DNA from: Bradyrhizobium sp. 199
GTDB lineage: Bacteria > Pseudomonadota > Alphaproteobacteria > Rhizobiales > Xanthobacteraceae
Direction: 5' to 3'
Assembly (NCBI RefSeq): GCF_023073355.1
Contig: NZ_JADPJI010000006.1
Span: forward strand, 248,001-312,000
Length of the DNA stretch: 64,000 nt
A program made the translations under genes and the position numbers. The notes beneath the pieces were generated by a model that was not told the origin of the DNA, did no database searches, and worked only from the letters and a program-made list of their open reading frames with translations. Numbering within the stretch: the first letter of the stretch is position 1; each line of letters begins with the position of its first letter. Positions 8,181 to 16,580 of this stretch are shown here, one piece after another.

Positions 8181-10193
8181 TCAGAACTCGCCGTGCAGCC
8201 GTCCTGAGAACACCGACACCGGACCGCGGTCGGCGTTGTAGGCGGGGTTGACGATCAGCTGGTAGTCGGCGGTGATCGTGAGATTCTTGTTCAGCGCATA
8301 GGCGTAATAGGTTTCGAGGATGCGCTCCTTGCGGTAGTTGAGCGCACCGTCGCCGACCAGCACGCCGAGGCCGCCGGCAGCAAGGAAGTCGCGGTAGTCC
8401 GAAATCGCGTTGATCGCGCCGCCGACGCCGACCACGTCGTCGGGCCGGCCCCATTTCGTGCCCTTGACCGAGAGGCCGCCCGACAGGCTGCGGTTGATGT
8501 CGGTGAAGGCGAGTGTCTCGTTCTTGCCGTCGTTCCAGCTCCAGCGTCCGAACAGTCCGACATCCTCGGTGATCGCCTGTTCGAGATTGACGACATAGCC
8601 GACCTTGATGCGGCCGCGCCGGGTCTGCGCGATGTCGAGATTGAGCGCGGGATTGTTCAGCGTCTCACGGAAGCTGCCCATGTTGGCGCTGTCGAGCCAG
8701 CCCATGGTCCTGAGCTTGCCGGGTTGGCCGAACAACGAGAAGCGCGTCTCGAGCTCCAGCACGTACTGGCCGCGCTCCCCGACCCTGGTGTCGAAATGAT
8801 TCGAATTGGGCTCCGCGACCATCAGGAAATAGCCGCCGCGCAGCGCCCATTGCTTCTGGTTGAATTCGGCGGTGACACCGTAGGTGAGGCCGACTTTGTC
8901 GGCGGAATAGTCGAAAGCACCCGGCGCCCACAGCGACCAGTTCATGAAATCCTTGCGGGTGTCCTTGGCGTAGGCATTGCCGTCGAACACGTCGACCACC
9001 GCGAACTTGCCGGCCTGCACGGTGAGGCGGGACACGTCGACCTTCTGTCCCAGCTGCAGCTGCCCGCTCGCGAGCTCTTCCTGCTCGCCGCCAAATCCAA
9101 ACGTCTGGCGCACGAACAGGCGCGAGGTGTTGTAATGCGGATAGGGGAAGTTCGACTTCTGCGCTTCGCCGTTCGGGAAGCCGGCAGCGCCGACAGTGTC
9201 GTTCAATCCGAATCCTTGCAGCAGTTCGGGATTGTAATAGACCTCGCCGCCGTCCCACAGCCGCGCGTTCAGGAACAGGCTGTTGCTCCAGGTCGCCTTG
9301 GCTTGCCGCGACGGCGAGAGCGAGTTCGGGCCGGTATAGAGCGCGGGGAACGACGGGTAGCCCTGCGGCAGATAGGTGCTCTGGCCGTGGATCTCCCAGC
9401 GATCCGATTCCGTGTCGATCAAAGAGCTCTTCGGGTCGTAGCTCGGCATGCCCGGCCAATCCACCTTGCGGTTGAGGCCGAGCCTGACCTGCTGGAAGTC
9501 GAGCGACGAGGAGGTGTATTGGGCGCCCGTGGAGAAGGCGACATTGGCGCCGTCGAAGCGGCTGTAGAGATATTCGAGCCGTGCGCTCCAATGCGGCGCG
9601 AAGCCGTATTCGATGCCGGCGCCCGCGACCCAGCCGGGCCGCGTGTTCAGGATCTTCGGGATTTCGGCGCCGGAGGCTGGCGTGTTGAAATAGCGCTCGC
9701 CCATCCAGGCAAAGCCGCCGGTGGCGTAGACCAGCCACGGACCGCTAGTGTAGCCGACGCGGCCGCGCACGCTCGCTGTGTAGTCCCATTGCTGCGTGAA
9801 GGTGTTGGCAGGCGTCGCCAGGAAGGACACGATCGAGTTGGAGGTGATGTAATTGGGAAACGAGAAATCGCCTTCGACACCGACCAGCCAGCCGGAGTTG
9901 AGCCGGTAATTGTAGCCGGCCTGGACGCCGCCGATCATGCCGCTGAAGATGCCACTGTCGCTCATGACGGTGCCGTCGTTCAGCGCGAAGTGCGACGAGC
10001 CGCGGCCATAGCCGGCATGCGCGCCGATATAGAGGCCGGTCCAGTCATAGACCGCTCGCAGCGCGGGGGCCTTCAGCGGCAGGTCTGCCGCGCTGCCTGT
10101 GACAGGAAGAGCCAGCACGCCCGTGGCAATCGCCGCGGCCGTTCGCAAGCACCGGTGTCTGTGACCTCTCAACGTCAAATCGCACGCCCCCAA
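8181..10193 (-). CDS. Fused outer-membrane protein: Omp25-like barrel plus OprB-type carbohydrate porin
   Basis: About 670 residues. The start is uncertain: no ATG, TTG codons at 10193 or about 24 bases downstream. A signal peptide (TAAAIATGVLALPVTGSAAD) is followed by DLPLKAP and YDWTGLYIGAHAGYGRG, the hallmark opening of Rhizobiales Omp25/31-like eight-strand barrels, ending near residue 245 (SLDFQQVRLGLNRK). Residues from about 265 onward are an OprB-like carbohydrate porin: WEIHGQSTYLPQGYP, FLNARLWDGGEVYYNPEL, SRLFVRQTFGFGGEQE, VQAGKFAVVDVFDGNAYAKD, WSWNDGKNE and final DYQLIVNPAYNADRGPV. Two complete barrel signatures in one chain is unusual but the frame is unbroken. Confidence 0.85.
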   Translation of the reverse strand: MGACDLTLRGHRHRCLRTAAAIATGVLALPVTGSAADLPLKAPALRAVYDWTGLYIGAHAGYGRGSSHFALNDGTVMSDSGIFSGMIGGVQAGYNYRLNSGWLVGVEGDFSFPNYITSNSIVSFLATPANTFTQQWDYTASVRGRVGYTSGPWLVYATGGFAWMGERYFNTPASGAEIPKILNTRPGWVAGAGIEYGFAPHWSARLEYLYSRFDGANVAFSTGAQYTSSSLDFQQVRLGLNRKVDWPGMPSYDPKSSLIDTESDRWEIHGQSTYLPQGYPSFPALYTGPNSLSPSRQAKATWSNSLFLNARLWDGGEVYYNPELLQGFGLNDTVGAAGFPNGEAQKSNFPYPHYNTSRLFVRQTFGFGGEQEELASGQLQLGQKVDVSRLTVQAGKFAVVDVFDGNAYAKDTRKDFMNWSLWAPGAFDYSADKVGLTYGVTAEFNQKQWALRGGYFLMVAEPNSNHFDTRVGERGQYVLELETRFSLFGQPGKLRTMGWLDSANMGSFRETLNNPALNLDIAQTRRGRIKVGYVVNLEQAITEDVGLFGRWSWNDGKNETLAFTDINRSLSGGLSVKGTKWGRPDDVVGVGGAINAISDYRDFLAAGGLGVLVGDGALNYRKERILETYYAYALNKNLTITADYQLIVNPAYNADRGPVSVFSGRLHGEF

Positions 10194-10440
10194 AACACGA
10201 ATGTGTCCCCGTTCGCCGCGCTATCCCTGCCGATTCGCGGCGACCCTGTCATCACGTCTTGGGTGCCGCCGCGACCGGGTAAGATGATCTCGGCTCGGTG
10301 CGACGTGGTCCCAGGTTCCTGAACCTGTTGCGAACCTTATTGCGATTAATTCGCAATAGCAACTGATGCGGATTGCCGCAGAGGATGGTTCGCAGCGCTG
10401 TGTGACGCGGCTGCAACAAATTTACAGGGCCAAAATGAAT

Positions 10441-10472
10441 GACCCCGCCCGGGGGGACAGCCGGGCGGGGTC
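10441..10472 (-). terminator. Strong GC hairpin downstream of the 10546-10809 gene
   Basis: A perfect 12-bp stem, GACCCCGCCCGG against CCGGGCGGGGTC, with an 8-base loop lies 73 bases after the stop of the small secreted protein gene on the minus strand. On that strand it is followed by ATTCATTTTGG, only moderately T-rich. A Rho-independent terminator is the simplest reading. Confidence 0.7.
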
Positions 10473-10545
10473 GGGGCACGACACGGGGTGGATGAGGCGC
10501 CCGTGTCGGACGCAGGATCCACGTGAGATCGGCCTCAGCTACAAA

Positions 10546-10809
10546 TCAGAAGCAAGTACGAACGCGGCCGACGTACTGGCCGAAGGCGTTGTACTGGGCG
10601 GCCCAGCCGCAGCGGTGATAGCCGTTGTAATAAGGGTCGTTGCTGGCGGCGATCGCGGAGCCGACGACGGCGGCGGTGGCGATGCCGGCGCCGACACCCC
10701 AGACCCAACCGGGCTGCTTGGCTTCGGCCGAAGACGTGGTGGACACGATGCTGCCGGTGACGGCGAGGGCGGCGAGAGCGATGGCGGCAATCTTGGTCTT
10801 GATCGACAT
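10546..10809 (-). CDS. Small secreted hypothetical protein
   Basis: 87 residues from the ATG at 10809 with GGAG seven bases upstream. An N-terminal signal peptide (MSIKTKIAAIALAALAVTGS, cleavage near SSAEA-K) precedes a glycine/alanine stretch GVGAGIATAAVVGSAIAAS and a tyrosine/cysteine-containing tail with HRCGWAAQYNAFGQ and VRTCF. Similar short exported proteins with a GAGxATA segment are common in Bradyrhizobium, with no known function. It has its own strong downstream hairpin, which suggests a monocistronic, possibly abundant transcript. Confidence 0.75.
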   Translation of the reverse strand: MSIKTKIAAIALAALAVTGSIVSTTSSAEAKQPGWVWGVGAGIATAAVVGSAIAASNDPYYNGYHRCGWAAQYNAFGQYVGRVRTCF

Positions 10810-10949
10810 GTGAAACTCCATCCGGGGTTGAGGCGGTCCGTTGTGGCCCGCGTACCCAGTTTGACGGAGGCTCCTCCCGTCCGGTTCGAATGCGGCAAAT
10901 CCGCTCCCGCGCTGACGCAGTTTCTCGAACAATTCCAAATGGATGTCGG

Positions 10950-11756
10950 CTAGCCGAGAGGCCCTTTGGCGAGCCTGTTCACGTCGAAGTTATCGACCTC
11001 GCTCAGAAGCTCGCAAAAAGCACGGGCACCTTGATCGATGAGTTGCTCGCCCTTCTCTGCGACGGCCAGCGTCGCGTTGCCGACTGCGCCGCTGGCGTTC
11101 AGATCCTGCGCCTGCCAGGCGAATGCTGCAGGCCGCTGCGTCGACAGCCAGCGATACTGCTTGTCCATCGCGATGCTGCTCGCGGGAAAATCCGCGATTT
11201 CATGCTTGCGCACCTGATCGGGATAGCGCGCCAACATGATCGAGGTCTCGATGGCGCCGCCATGAATACCGTGTCGCACTTCGTCGGCCGGGAACAATTT
11301 GTCGGCGCCCGACAGCCGCGACCAGGACGTCGTCACCACGAGCATTTTTTGATGCGCGCGCAAATCCTGCGCAATCAACATCATTGCCGCGCTGTTGCCG
11401 CCATGGCTGGTGATGATGACGAGCTTCTTCAGGCCGCGCCGCGCGATGTCCTCGCCGATCCCGGTCCATCGCTTCAGCGCGACGTCGGTCGGCAGCGTCT
11501 GCGTGTTGGGATAATCGATATGCTCGGTGGAAATCCCGATCGGCTCGACGGGCAGGAACGTCGCTGGAACGTTCTCCGGCAACAGCTCGCGCACCCGCGC
11601 CAGATAGGCGTCCGCGATCAGCACGTCGGTTGTCACAGGCAAATGCGGGCCGTGCTGCTCGGTCGCCGCCAGCGGCAGCACCGCGATCCAGCGCGACATC
11701 TCCGCGGGGGGCGCATCAGCCCAGCGGATCTCGGTCCAGTCGCGGGACGGCGTCAT
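10950..11756 (-). CDS. Creatininase family amidohydrolase
   Basis: 268 residues from the ATG at 11756; a GTG at 11783 would add nine. Metal-binding and catalytic signatures of the family are present: LPLAATEQHGPHLPVTTD (Glu/His/Asp ligands), IITSHGGNS and HGIHGGAIETSIML with the ligand Glu. The family includes creatininase, mycofactocin MftE and formamide hydrolases such as ArfB, so the substrate is not fixed by sequence. It is divergent, with a 152-bp gap, from an NMT1-type ABC transporter operon that ends in a 2-hydroxyacid dehydrogenase, suggesting hydrolysis of an imported cyclic amide or related compound. Confidence 0.88.
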   Translation of the reverse strand: MTPSRDWTEIRWADAPPAEMSRWIAVLPLAATEQHGPHLPVTTDVLIADAYLARVRELLPENVPATFLPVEPIGISTEHIDYPNTQTLPTDVALKRWTGIGEDIARRGLKKLVIITSHGGNSAAMMLIAQDLRAHQKMLVVTTSWSRLSGADKLFPADEVRHGIHGGAIETSIMLARYPDQVRKHEIADFPASSIAMDKQYRWLSTQRPAAFAWQAQDLNASGAVGNATLAVAEKGEQLIDQGARAFCELLSEVDNFDVNRLAKGPLG

Positions 11757-11908
11757 CAAGGTTTCTTTGCCCGAATTTGTCACGTAATTTGGGTAATCAG
11801 GGGATGCGGGTCCGGCCGGCTCGCGTCCCCTGATGTCATGCTATTTTATCGCGTTGTGTTCACATGAGCCAGACGCGATTGGCCGGAAGCGATCGACGGA
11901 GTGCTATT

Positions 11909-12931
11909 ATGTCCCCCTTTCATCTGCGGCGAGCGCTTACGGCGGGCCTGATGGCCGCTTTCGTCTGCAGCGTCCCGGCGCGCGCCGAGACGCTGGACAA
12001 GGTCACCTTCGGCACCAACTGGGTCGCCGAGGCCGAGCATGGCGGCTTCTTCCAGGCCGTCGCCGACGGCACCTACAAAAAATACGGCCTCGACGTCACC
12101 ATCGTCCCCGGCGGGCCCAATGAGAACAACCGGATGCTGCTGATCGCCGGCAAGATCGATTTCTTCATGGCCGCGAACACGCTGATGTCGTTCGATGCGG
12201 TCGCCAACAACGTCCCCGTCGTGACCATCGCCGCGATCTTCCAGAAGGATCCGCAGGTGATGCTGACGCAGCCGGATGCCAAGGTCGGCAAGATCGAGGA
12301 CTTGAAGCCGCTGACGCTGTTCGTCTCCAAGGAGGGCATGGGCAGCTATTTCCAGTGGCTGAAGTCCGAATATGGCTTCAACGAGAAGAACGTCCGCCCC
12401 TATAATTTCAATCCGCAGCCTTTCATCGCCAATCCCAAGAGCGCCATGCAGGGCTACGTCACCTCCGAGCCCTTCGCGGTGGAGAAGGCCGCCGGCTTCA
12501 AGCCGAACGTGCTGCTGCTCGCCGATTACGGTTTCAACACCTATTCGACCCTGATCGAGACGCGCCGCGACGTCATCGAGAAGAAGCCGGATCTCGTCCA
12601 GCGTTTCGTCGATGCCTCCATGGTCGGCTGGTACAATTACATCTATCGCGACAATTCCGCCGGCAATGCCATGATCAAGAAGCTCAATCCGGAGATGACC
12701 GACGATCTGCTCGCCTATTCCGTCGCCAAGATGAAGGAGCACGGCATCGTCGATTCCGGCGACAGCTTGAAGAACGGCATCGGGGCGATGAGCGACGAGC
12801 GCTACGCCTCCTTCTTCAACAAGATGGTCAAGGCCGGCGTCGTGAAGTCGGATCTCGACTTCCGCAAATCCTACACGCTGCGCTTCGTCAACAAGGGCGT
12901 CGGCGCCGAGCTGCGCCCGAGCAAGCCGTAG
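11909..12931 (+). CDS. NMT1/THI5-like ABC transporter substrate-binding protein
   Basis: 340 residues from the ATG at 11909, preceded by CGGAGTG; an ATG at 11864 is also in frame. The signal peptide ends near VPARAE. The mature part begins VTFGTNWVAEAEHGGFFQAV and shows KKYGLDVTIVPGGPNENNRM, then FFMAANTLMSFDA, typical of the SsuA/ThiY-like binding proteins of nitrate/sulfonate/pyrimidine importers. It should deliver a small organic anion or pyrimidine-like ligand to the permease and ATPase downstream. A 209-bp gap containing a palindromic element separates it from the ATPase gene. Confidence 0.9.
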   Translation: MSPFHLRRALTAGLMAAFVCSVPARAETLDKVTFGTNWVAEAEHGGFFQAVADGTYKKYGLDVTIVPGGPNENNRMLLIAGKIDFFMAANTLMSFDAVANNVPVVTIAAIFQKDPQVMLTQPDAKVGKIEDLKPLTLFVSKEGMGSYFQWLKSEYGFNEKNVRPYNFNPQPFIANPKSAMQGYVTSEPFAVEKAAGFKPNVLLLADYGFNTYSTLIETRRDVIEKKPDLVQRFVDASMVGWYNYIYRDNSAGNAMIKKLNPEMTDDLLAYSVAKMKEHGIVDSGDSLKNGIGAMSDERYASFFNKMVKAGVVKSDLDFRKSYTLRFVNKGVGAELRPSKP

Positions 12932-12969
12932 CTGATGCGAAGATCCGGCACGGCGGCGCGGCTGGGGCC

Positions 12970-13102
12970 CACCTCTCCCGAAGGGAGAGGTCGCATCGCA
13001 TCGACAGATGCGATGCGGGTGAGGGGTTACGCTCTCTCGTGGGACCTGCTCCCCCTCACCCGCGCCTTCGGCGCGACCTCTCCCCATTGGGGAGAGGTCG
13101 GG
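12970..13102. repeat. Palindromic intergenic unit inside the ABC operon
   Basis: ACCTCTCCCGAAGGGAGAGG is followed by CGGGTGAGGGG, then CCCCTCACCCG, and finally GACCTCTCCCC with GGGGAGAGGTC. Nested inverted repeats could fold into a long hairpin between the binding-protein and ATPase genes. Related copies lie at 50972-51115 and 59751-59909. In this position it could stabilise the upstream message or reduce downstream expression. Confidence 0.75.
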
Positions 13103-13140
13103 GACGCCGCTCGACCGAGTCTGACCACTGCTGGCGCGCG

Positions 13141-13956
13141 ATGACAGAGAGCAAAACCTCGCCCGCCGTCGAGGCCAGCCTGACGGCTTTGGCCGTCAGC
13201 CTGCGCGGCGTGACGAAGACCTATGACAATGGCGTCATGGCGCTCGGTCCGTTCGACCTGGCTGTGCGCAAGGGCGAGTTCATCTCGCTGCTGGGCCCCT
13301 CCGGTTGCGGCAAGTCGACGGTGCTGCGCATCATCGCAGAGCTCAGCGCACCTTCATCGGGCAGCGTGCGGGTGGCGCGCCGCGAGGCCGTCCCGCAGCC
13401 GGGTCATGGCATCGGCTTCGTATTTCAGGAGCCGACCCTGATGCCCTGGACCAGCGTGCGCGAGAACGTGCGGCTGCCGTTGCGGCTTGGGCGCGTTCCG
13501 AAGGCAGAGGCGTACGCACGTGCCGACGCGGCGCTGGCCAGCGTCGGGCTCGCCGATTTCGCCGATGCGTTTCCGCGCGAGCTTTCCGGCGGCATGAAGA
13601 TGCGGGTGTCGCTGGCGCGCGCGCTCGTCACCGAACCCGATATCCTGCTGATGGACGAGCCGTTCGCCGCGCTCGACGAGATCACGCGCTTCCGTCTCAA
13701 CAACGACCTGCTCGCGCTGTGGCGCAGCCTTGGCAAGACCGTGATCTTCGTTACCCATTCGGTGTTCGAATCCGTCTACCTGTCGCAGCGCGTGGTGGTG
13801 ATGACGGCGCGGCCTGGCCGCATCCAGGCCGATATCCGCATCGAGACGGTCGAGCCGCGCGGCGAGGCGTTTCGCACCTCGACGGCCTATTCCGATTATT
13901 GCCGGAAAGTGTCGGCGGCGCTGGCGCCGTCCTACGCGGAGCAGTCGACGCTATGA
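13141..13956 (+). CDS. ABC transporter ATP-binding protein (nitrate/sulfonate/pyrimidine type)
   Basis: 271 residues from the ATG at 13141. Walker A GPSGCGKST (about residue 57), Q-loop FQEPTLMPWTSV, signature LSGGMKMR (MKMR variant as in SsuB/ThiZ/TauB relatives), Walker B ILLMDEPFAALDE and the switch histidine in VTHSV are all present. It powers uptake with the preceding binding protein. Its stop overlaps the permease start (ATGA at 13953-13956), indicating translational coupling. Confidence 0.93.
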   Translation: MTESKTSPAVEASLTALAVSLRGVTKTYDNGVMALGPFDLAVRKGEFISLLGPSGCGKSTVLRIIAELSAPSSGSVRVARREAVPQPGHGIGFVFQEPTLMPWTSVRENVRLPLRLGRVPKAEAYARADAALASVGLADFADAFPRELSGGMKMRVSLARALVTEPDILLMDEPFAALDEITRFRLNNDLLALWRSLGKTVIFVTHSVFESVYLSQRVVVMTARPGRIQADIRIETVEPRGEAFRTSTAYSDYCRKVSAALAPSYAEQSTL

Positions 13957-14771
13957 CCGGGCAAGCGATCATCACCGCGAGACCGTCCGGCGCACAAGGG
14001 GCGCTGCGCTTCGTGTTGCCCGTCATTGTGTTTGCTGCGGGCCTCCTCGCGTGGGAACTGGTGGTCCGCATCAAGGACGTCCCGCCCTATGTGCTGCCGG
14101 CGCCCTCGATCATCATCCAGACGCTGATCAAGGACTGGGCGGTGCTGTCAGAATCGCTCGCGGCGACGCTGTTGACCACGCTCGAAGGTTTCGTCGCGGC
14201 CAGCATCGGCGGCATCGCGCTGGCGCTGTTGTTCAACCAGTCGAAATGGGTCGAATACTCGCTGTTCCCCTATGCGATCGTGCTGCAGGTGACGCCGGTG
14301 ATCGCGATCGCGCCGCTGCTTCTGATCTACCTGGAACAGCAGACCGCGGTCGTGGTCTGTGCCTTCATCGTCGCCTTCTTCCCGGTGCTGTCCAACACCA
14401 CGCTCGGCCTCAATTCGGTCGATCGCAACCTCGCCGGCCTGTTCCAGCTCTATGGCGCCTCGCCACGGCAAGCGCTGCGTTTCCTCAAGCTGCCGGCGGC
14501 GTTGCCCTACATTCTCGGGGGCTTGCGCATCGCCGGCGGCCTGTCGCTGATCGGCGCGGTCGTGGCCGAGATCGCGGCGGGAACAGCGGGCGCCGGCTCC
14601 GGGCTTGCCTACCGGATCGCCGAGTCGGGCTATCGATTGAACATACCCCGCATGTTCGCCGCGCTGCTGCTGTTGTCGCTGGCCGGGATTGTCATCTATG
14701 GGGTGCTGGCGCTAGTTTCGCACCTCGTTTTACGGCGCTGGCATGAGAGCGCGCTTGGAAAGGAAAACTGA
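13953..14771 (+). CDS. ABC transporter permease
   Basis: 272 residues starting in the ATGA overlap with the ATPase gene. Six hydrophobic segments run through the protein, from VLPVIVFAAGLLAWELVV to LLLLSLAGIVIYGVLALVSH. The EAA-type cytoplasmic loop contacting the ATPase reads LFQLYGASPRQALRFLKLPAALP. PYVLPAPS near the N-terminus is the usual conserved patch of SsuC/ThiX-like permeases. The stop is coupled to the next start (TGATG at 14769-14773), so the dehydrogenase is in the same message. Confidence 0.93.
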   Translation: MTGQAIITARPSGAQGALRFVLPVIVFAAGLLAWELVVRIKDVPPYVLPAPSIIIQTLIKDWAVLSESLAATLLTTLEGFVAASIGGIALALLFNQSKWVEYSLFPYAIVLQVTPVIAIAPLLLIYLEQQTAVVVCAFIVAFFPVLSNTTLGLNSVDRNLAGLFQLYGASPRQALRFLKLPAALPYILGGLRIAGGLSLIGAVVAEIAAGTAGAGSGLAYRIAESGYRLNIPRMFAALLLLSLAGIVIYGVLALVSHLVLRRWHESALGKEN

Positions 14772-15760
14772 TGTCCACCGGTTCGATTTCGTCCGAAAAG
14801 ATCGACCTTCTGATCTATGGGCCGGTGCGGCCGATCCTCGAGAACGGGTTTTCCGACCATTTCGCCGTGCATAAGGCCGAGACGCGCGGCGACCTCGAGC
14901 GGCTCACGCCGGCGATCCGCGAAAAAATCCGCGGCGTCGCGGTGACCTATCACACCGTCCGTGCGGACAGGGAGTCGCTGTCGCAGCTGCCCAAGATCGA
15001 GATGGTGGCGAGCTTCGGCGTCGGCTACGACCACGTCGACGCCAAATATGCCGCCGAGCACAACATCATCGTCACCAACACGCCCGACGTGCTGACCGAG
15101 GAAGTCGCCGACGTCGCGATGGGCCTTCTGATCTCGACCTTGCGCGAGTTCGTCAAGGCCGACCGTTACGTTCGCTCGGGGCTGTGGCAGACGCAGAACT
15201 ATCCGCTCAGCGTCGGCTCGCTGCGCGACCGCAAGGTCGGCATCGTCGGCATGGGCCGGATCGGCCAGGCCATCGCGCGCCGGCTCGATGCCTCGCTGGT
15301 GCCGGTGGTCTATCACTCGCGCAACCCGTCCAAGGACGTCTCCTACAAGCACTACCCTGATCTGATCGAGATGGCGAAGGCGGTGGATACGCTGATGGTG
15401 ATCGTGCCCGGCGGCGCCTCGACCAACAAGATGATCAATGCCGAGGTGCTGAAGGCGCTCGGTCCGCGCGGTGTGCTGATCAACGTGGCGCGCGGCTCGG
15501 TGGTCGATGAGCCGGCGCTGGTGCAGGCGCTGAAATCAGGCACGATCCTCGCCGCCGGCCTCGACGTGTTCGCGGCCGAGCCGAACGTGCCGGACGAGCT
15601 CAAGACCATGCAGAACGTCGTGCTGCTGCCGCATATCGGCTCGGCCTCGGTGGTGACGCGCAACGCGATGGACCAGCTCGTGGTCGACAACCTCAAGTCC
15701 TGGTTCGCCGGCAAGGCGCCGTTGACGCCGGTTGCCGAAACGCCATTCAAGGGGCGCTGA
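14771..15760 (+). CDS. D-isomer-specific 2-hydroxyacid dehydrogenase
   Basis: 329 residues. The NAD(P)-binding fold is marked by VGIVGMGRIGQAIARR. The catalytic arginine (INVARGSVVDE), glutamate (LDVFAAEPNVP) and histidine (LLPHIGSAS) are all in place. It resembles the hydroxypyruvate/glyoxylate reductase branch, which reduces 2-oxoacids to D-2-hydroxyacids or the reverse. Translation is coupled at both ends (TGATG junctions at 14769 and 15758), which ties it to the ABC importer and suggests that the imported compound yields a 2-oxo- or 2-hydroxyacid. Confidence 0.92.
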   Translation: MSTGSISSEKIDLLIYGPVRPILENGFSDHFAVHKAETRGDLERLTPAIREKIRGVAVTYHTVRADRESLSQLPKIEMVASFGVGYDHVDAKYAAEHNIIVTNTPDVLTEEVADVAMGLLISTLREFVKADRYVRSGLWQTQNYPLSVGSLRDRKVGIVGMGRIGQAIARRLDASLVPVVYHSRNPSKDVSYKHYPDLIEMAKAVDTLMVIVPGGASTNKMINAEVLKALGPRGVLINVARGSVVDEPALVQALKSGTILAAGLDVFAAEPNVPDELKTMQNVVLLPHIGSASVVTRNAMDQLVVDNLKSWFAGKAPLTPVAETPFKGR

Positions 15761-16482
15761 TGAGAGCTCTTCGGGTCGTTGCATCCGCCGTCGCGGCCGC
15801 TTTGGCCGCGATCGGCACCGTCGCGGCCTGCTTGGCCGCGATCGGCGTCGCGCATGCGCAGGATGCGACGAGCCTGAAGAAATCGATGCCCGGGCAATGG
15901 GAGCTCTCGACCACCGAGCGCAGCAAGACCTGCGTCGTCACGCTCAAGGGCGACGCCGCGGGCCAGGGCTTCAAGCTGGAGCTGGAGCCGGCCTGCAAGA
16001 CCGCGCTGCCCTTCACCAAGGATATCGTCTCCTGGAACGTCAGGGGTCTCGACATTGTCCGCTTGCAGGACGCCACCGGTGAAGCCGTGATCGACTTCAC
16101 CGAGGTCGAGGCCGGCATCTTCGAAGGCCTGCGCCAGGGCGAGGGCGTCTACATCCTGCAGGATCTCGCCGCCGCCCGCTCGATGGCCAAGTCGATGGAC
16201 CAGATGATCGGCGACTGGTCGATCGTGCGCGGCAACGGCCAGCCGATCTGCGGGCTGACGCTGACCAACACCGAGGCGGGGCCCGATAATTTCCAGGTCT
16301 TCCTCAAGCCGAAATGCGACGCGGCCATCGCGCAGTTCAACCCGGCGCAATGGCGGCTCGAGCGCGGCCAGATCATCCTGATGTCGAAATCAGGCGACGC
16401 CTGGCAGTTCGAGGCCGACGACAATGCGCAGTGGCGGCGCGTCCCCGACGCCGCCGATCCCCTGATCATGCTGCGTCAGTAA
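15760..16482 (+). CDS. Secreted protein with two AprI/Inh-type inhibitor domains
   Basis: 240 residues with an N-terminal signal peptide ending near VAHAQ. Two domains of about 95 residues follow, each with the AprI/Inh layout: first MPGQWELSTTERSKTCVVTL with a second cysteine in EPACKTALPF, then MIGDWSIVRGNGQPICGLTL with KPKCDAAIAQF and a WRLERGQIILMSKSG strand. Single-domain members inhibit serralysin-type metalloproteases in the periplasm. No protease is nearby; instead the gene is translationally coupled to the dehydrogenase. The signal peptide contains an internal duplication. Its actual target is unknown. Confidence 0.8.
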   Translation: MRALRVVASAVAAALAAIGTVAACLAAIGVAHAQDATSLKKSMPGQWELSTTERSKTCVVTLKGDAAGQGFKLELEPACKTALPFTKDIVSWNVRGLDIVRLQDATGEAVIDFTEVEAGIFEGLRQGEGVYILQDLAAARSMAKSMDQMIGDWSIVRGNGQPICGLTLTNTEAGPDNFQVFLKPKCDAAIAQFNPAQWRLERGQIILMSKSGDAWQFEADDNAQWRRVPDAADPLIMLRQ

Positions 16483-16519
16483 GCGTCAAGCCGGTAACCG
16501 CGCCGAGCGACGGCACGCG

Positions 16520-16550
16520 AATGCGGAACCCGCAGGCGGGGTTTTCCGTT
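16520..16550 (+). terminator. Possible Rho-independent terminator after the Inh protein gene
   Basis: GGAACCCGC, a short AGG loop region and GGGGTTTTCC form a hairpin with one bulge, ending in a short T-run, 40 bases after the stop at 16482. It would close the ABC/dehydrogenase/Inh transcript. The stem is imperfect. Confidence 0.4.
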
Positions 16551-16580
16551 GACAGAACAGGGTGATCCTGGAGATCCGGC

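Noticed and set aside
8724..10322. 532-codon open frame opposite the fused porin
   Set aside because: Low-complexity Arg/Val/Glu translation, and the minus frame holds a signal peptide and two barrel signatures.
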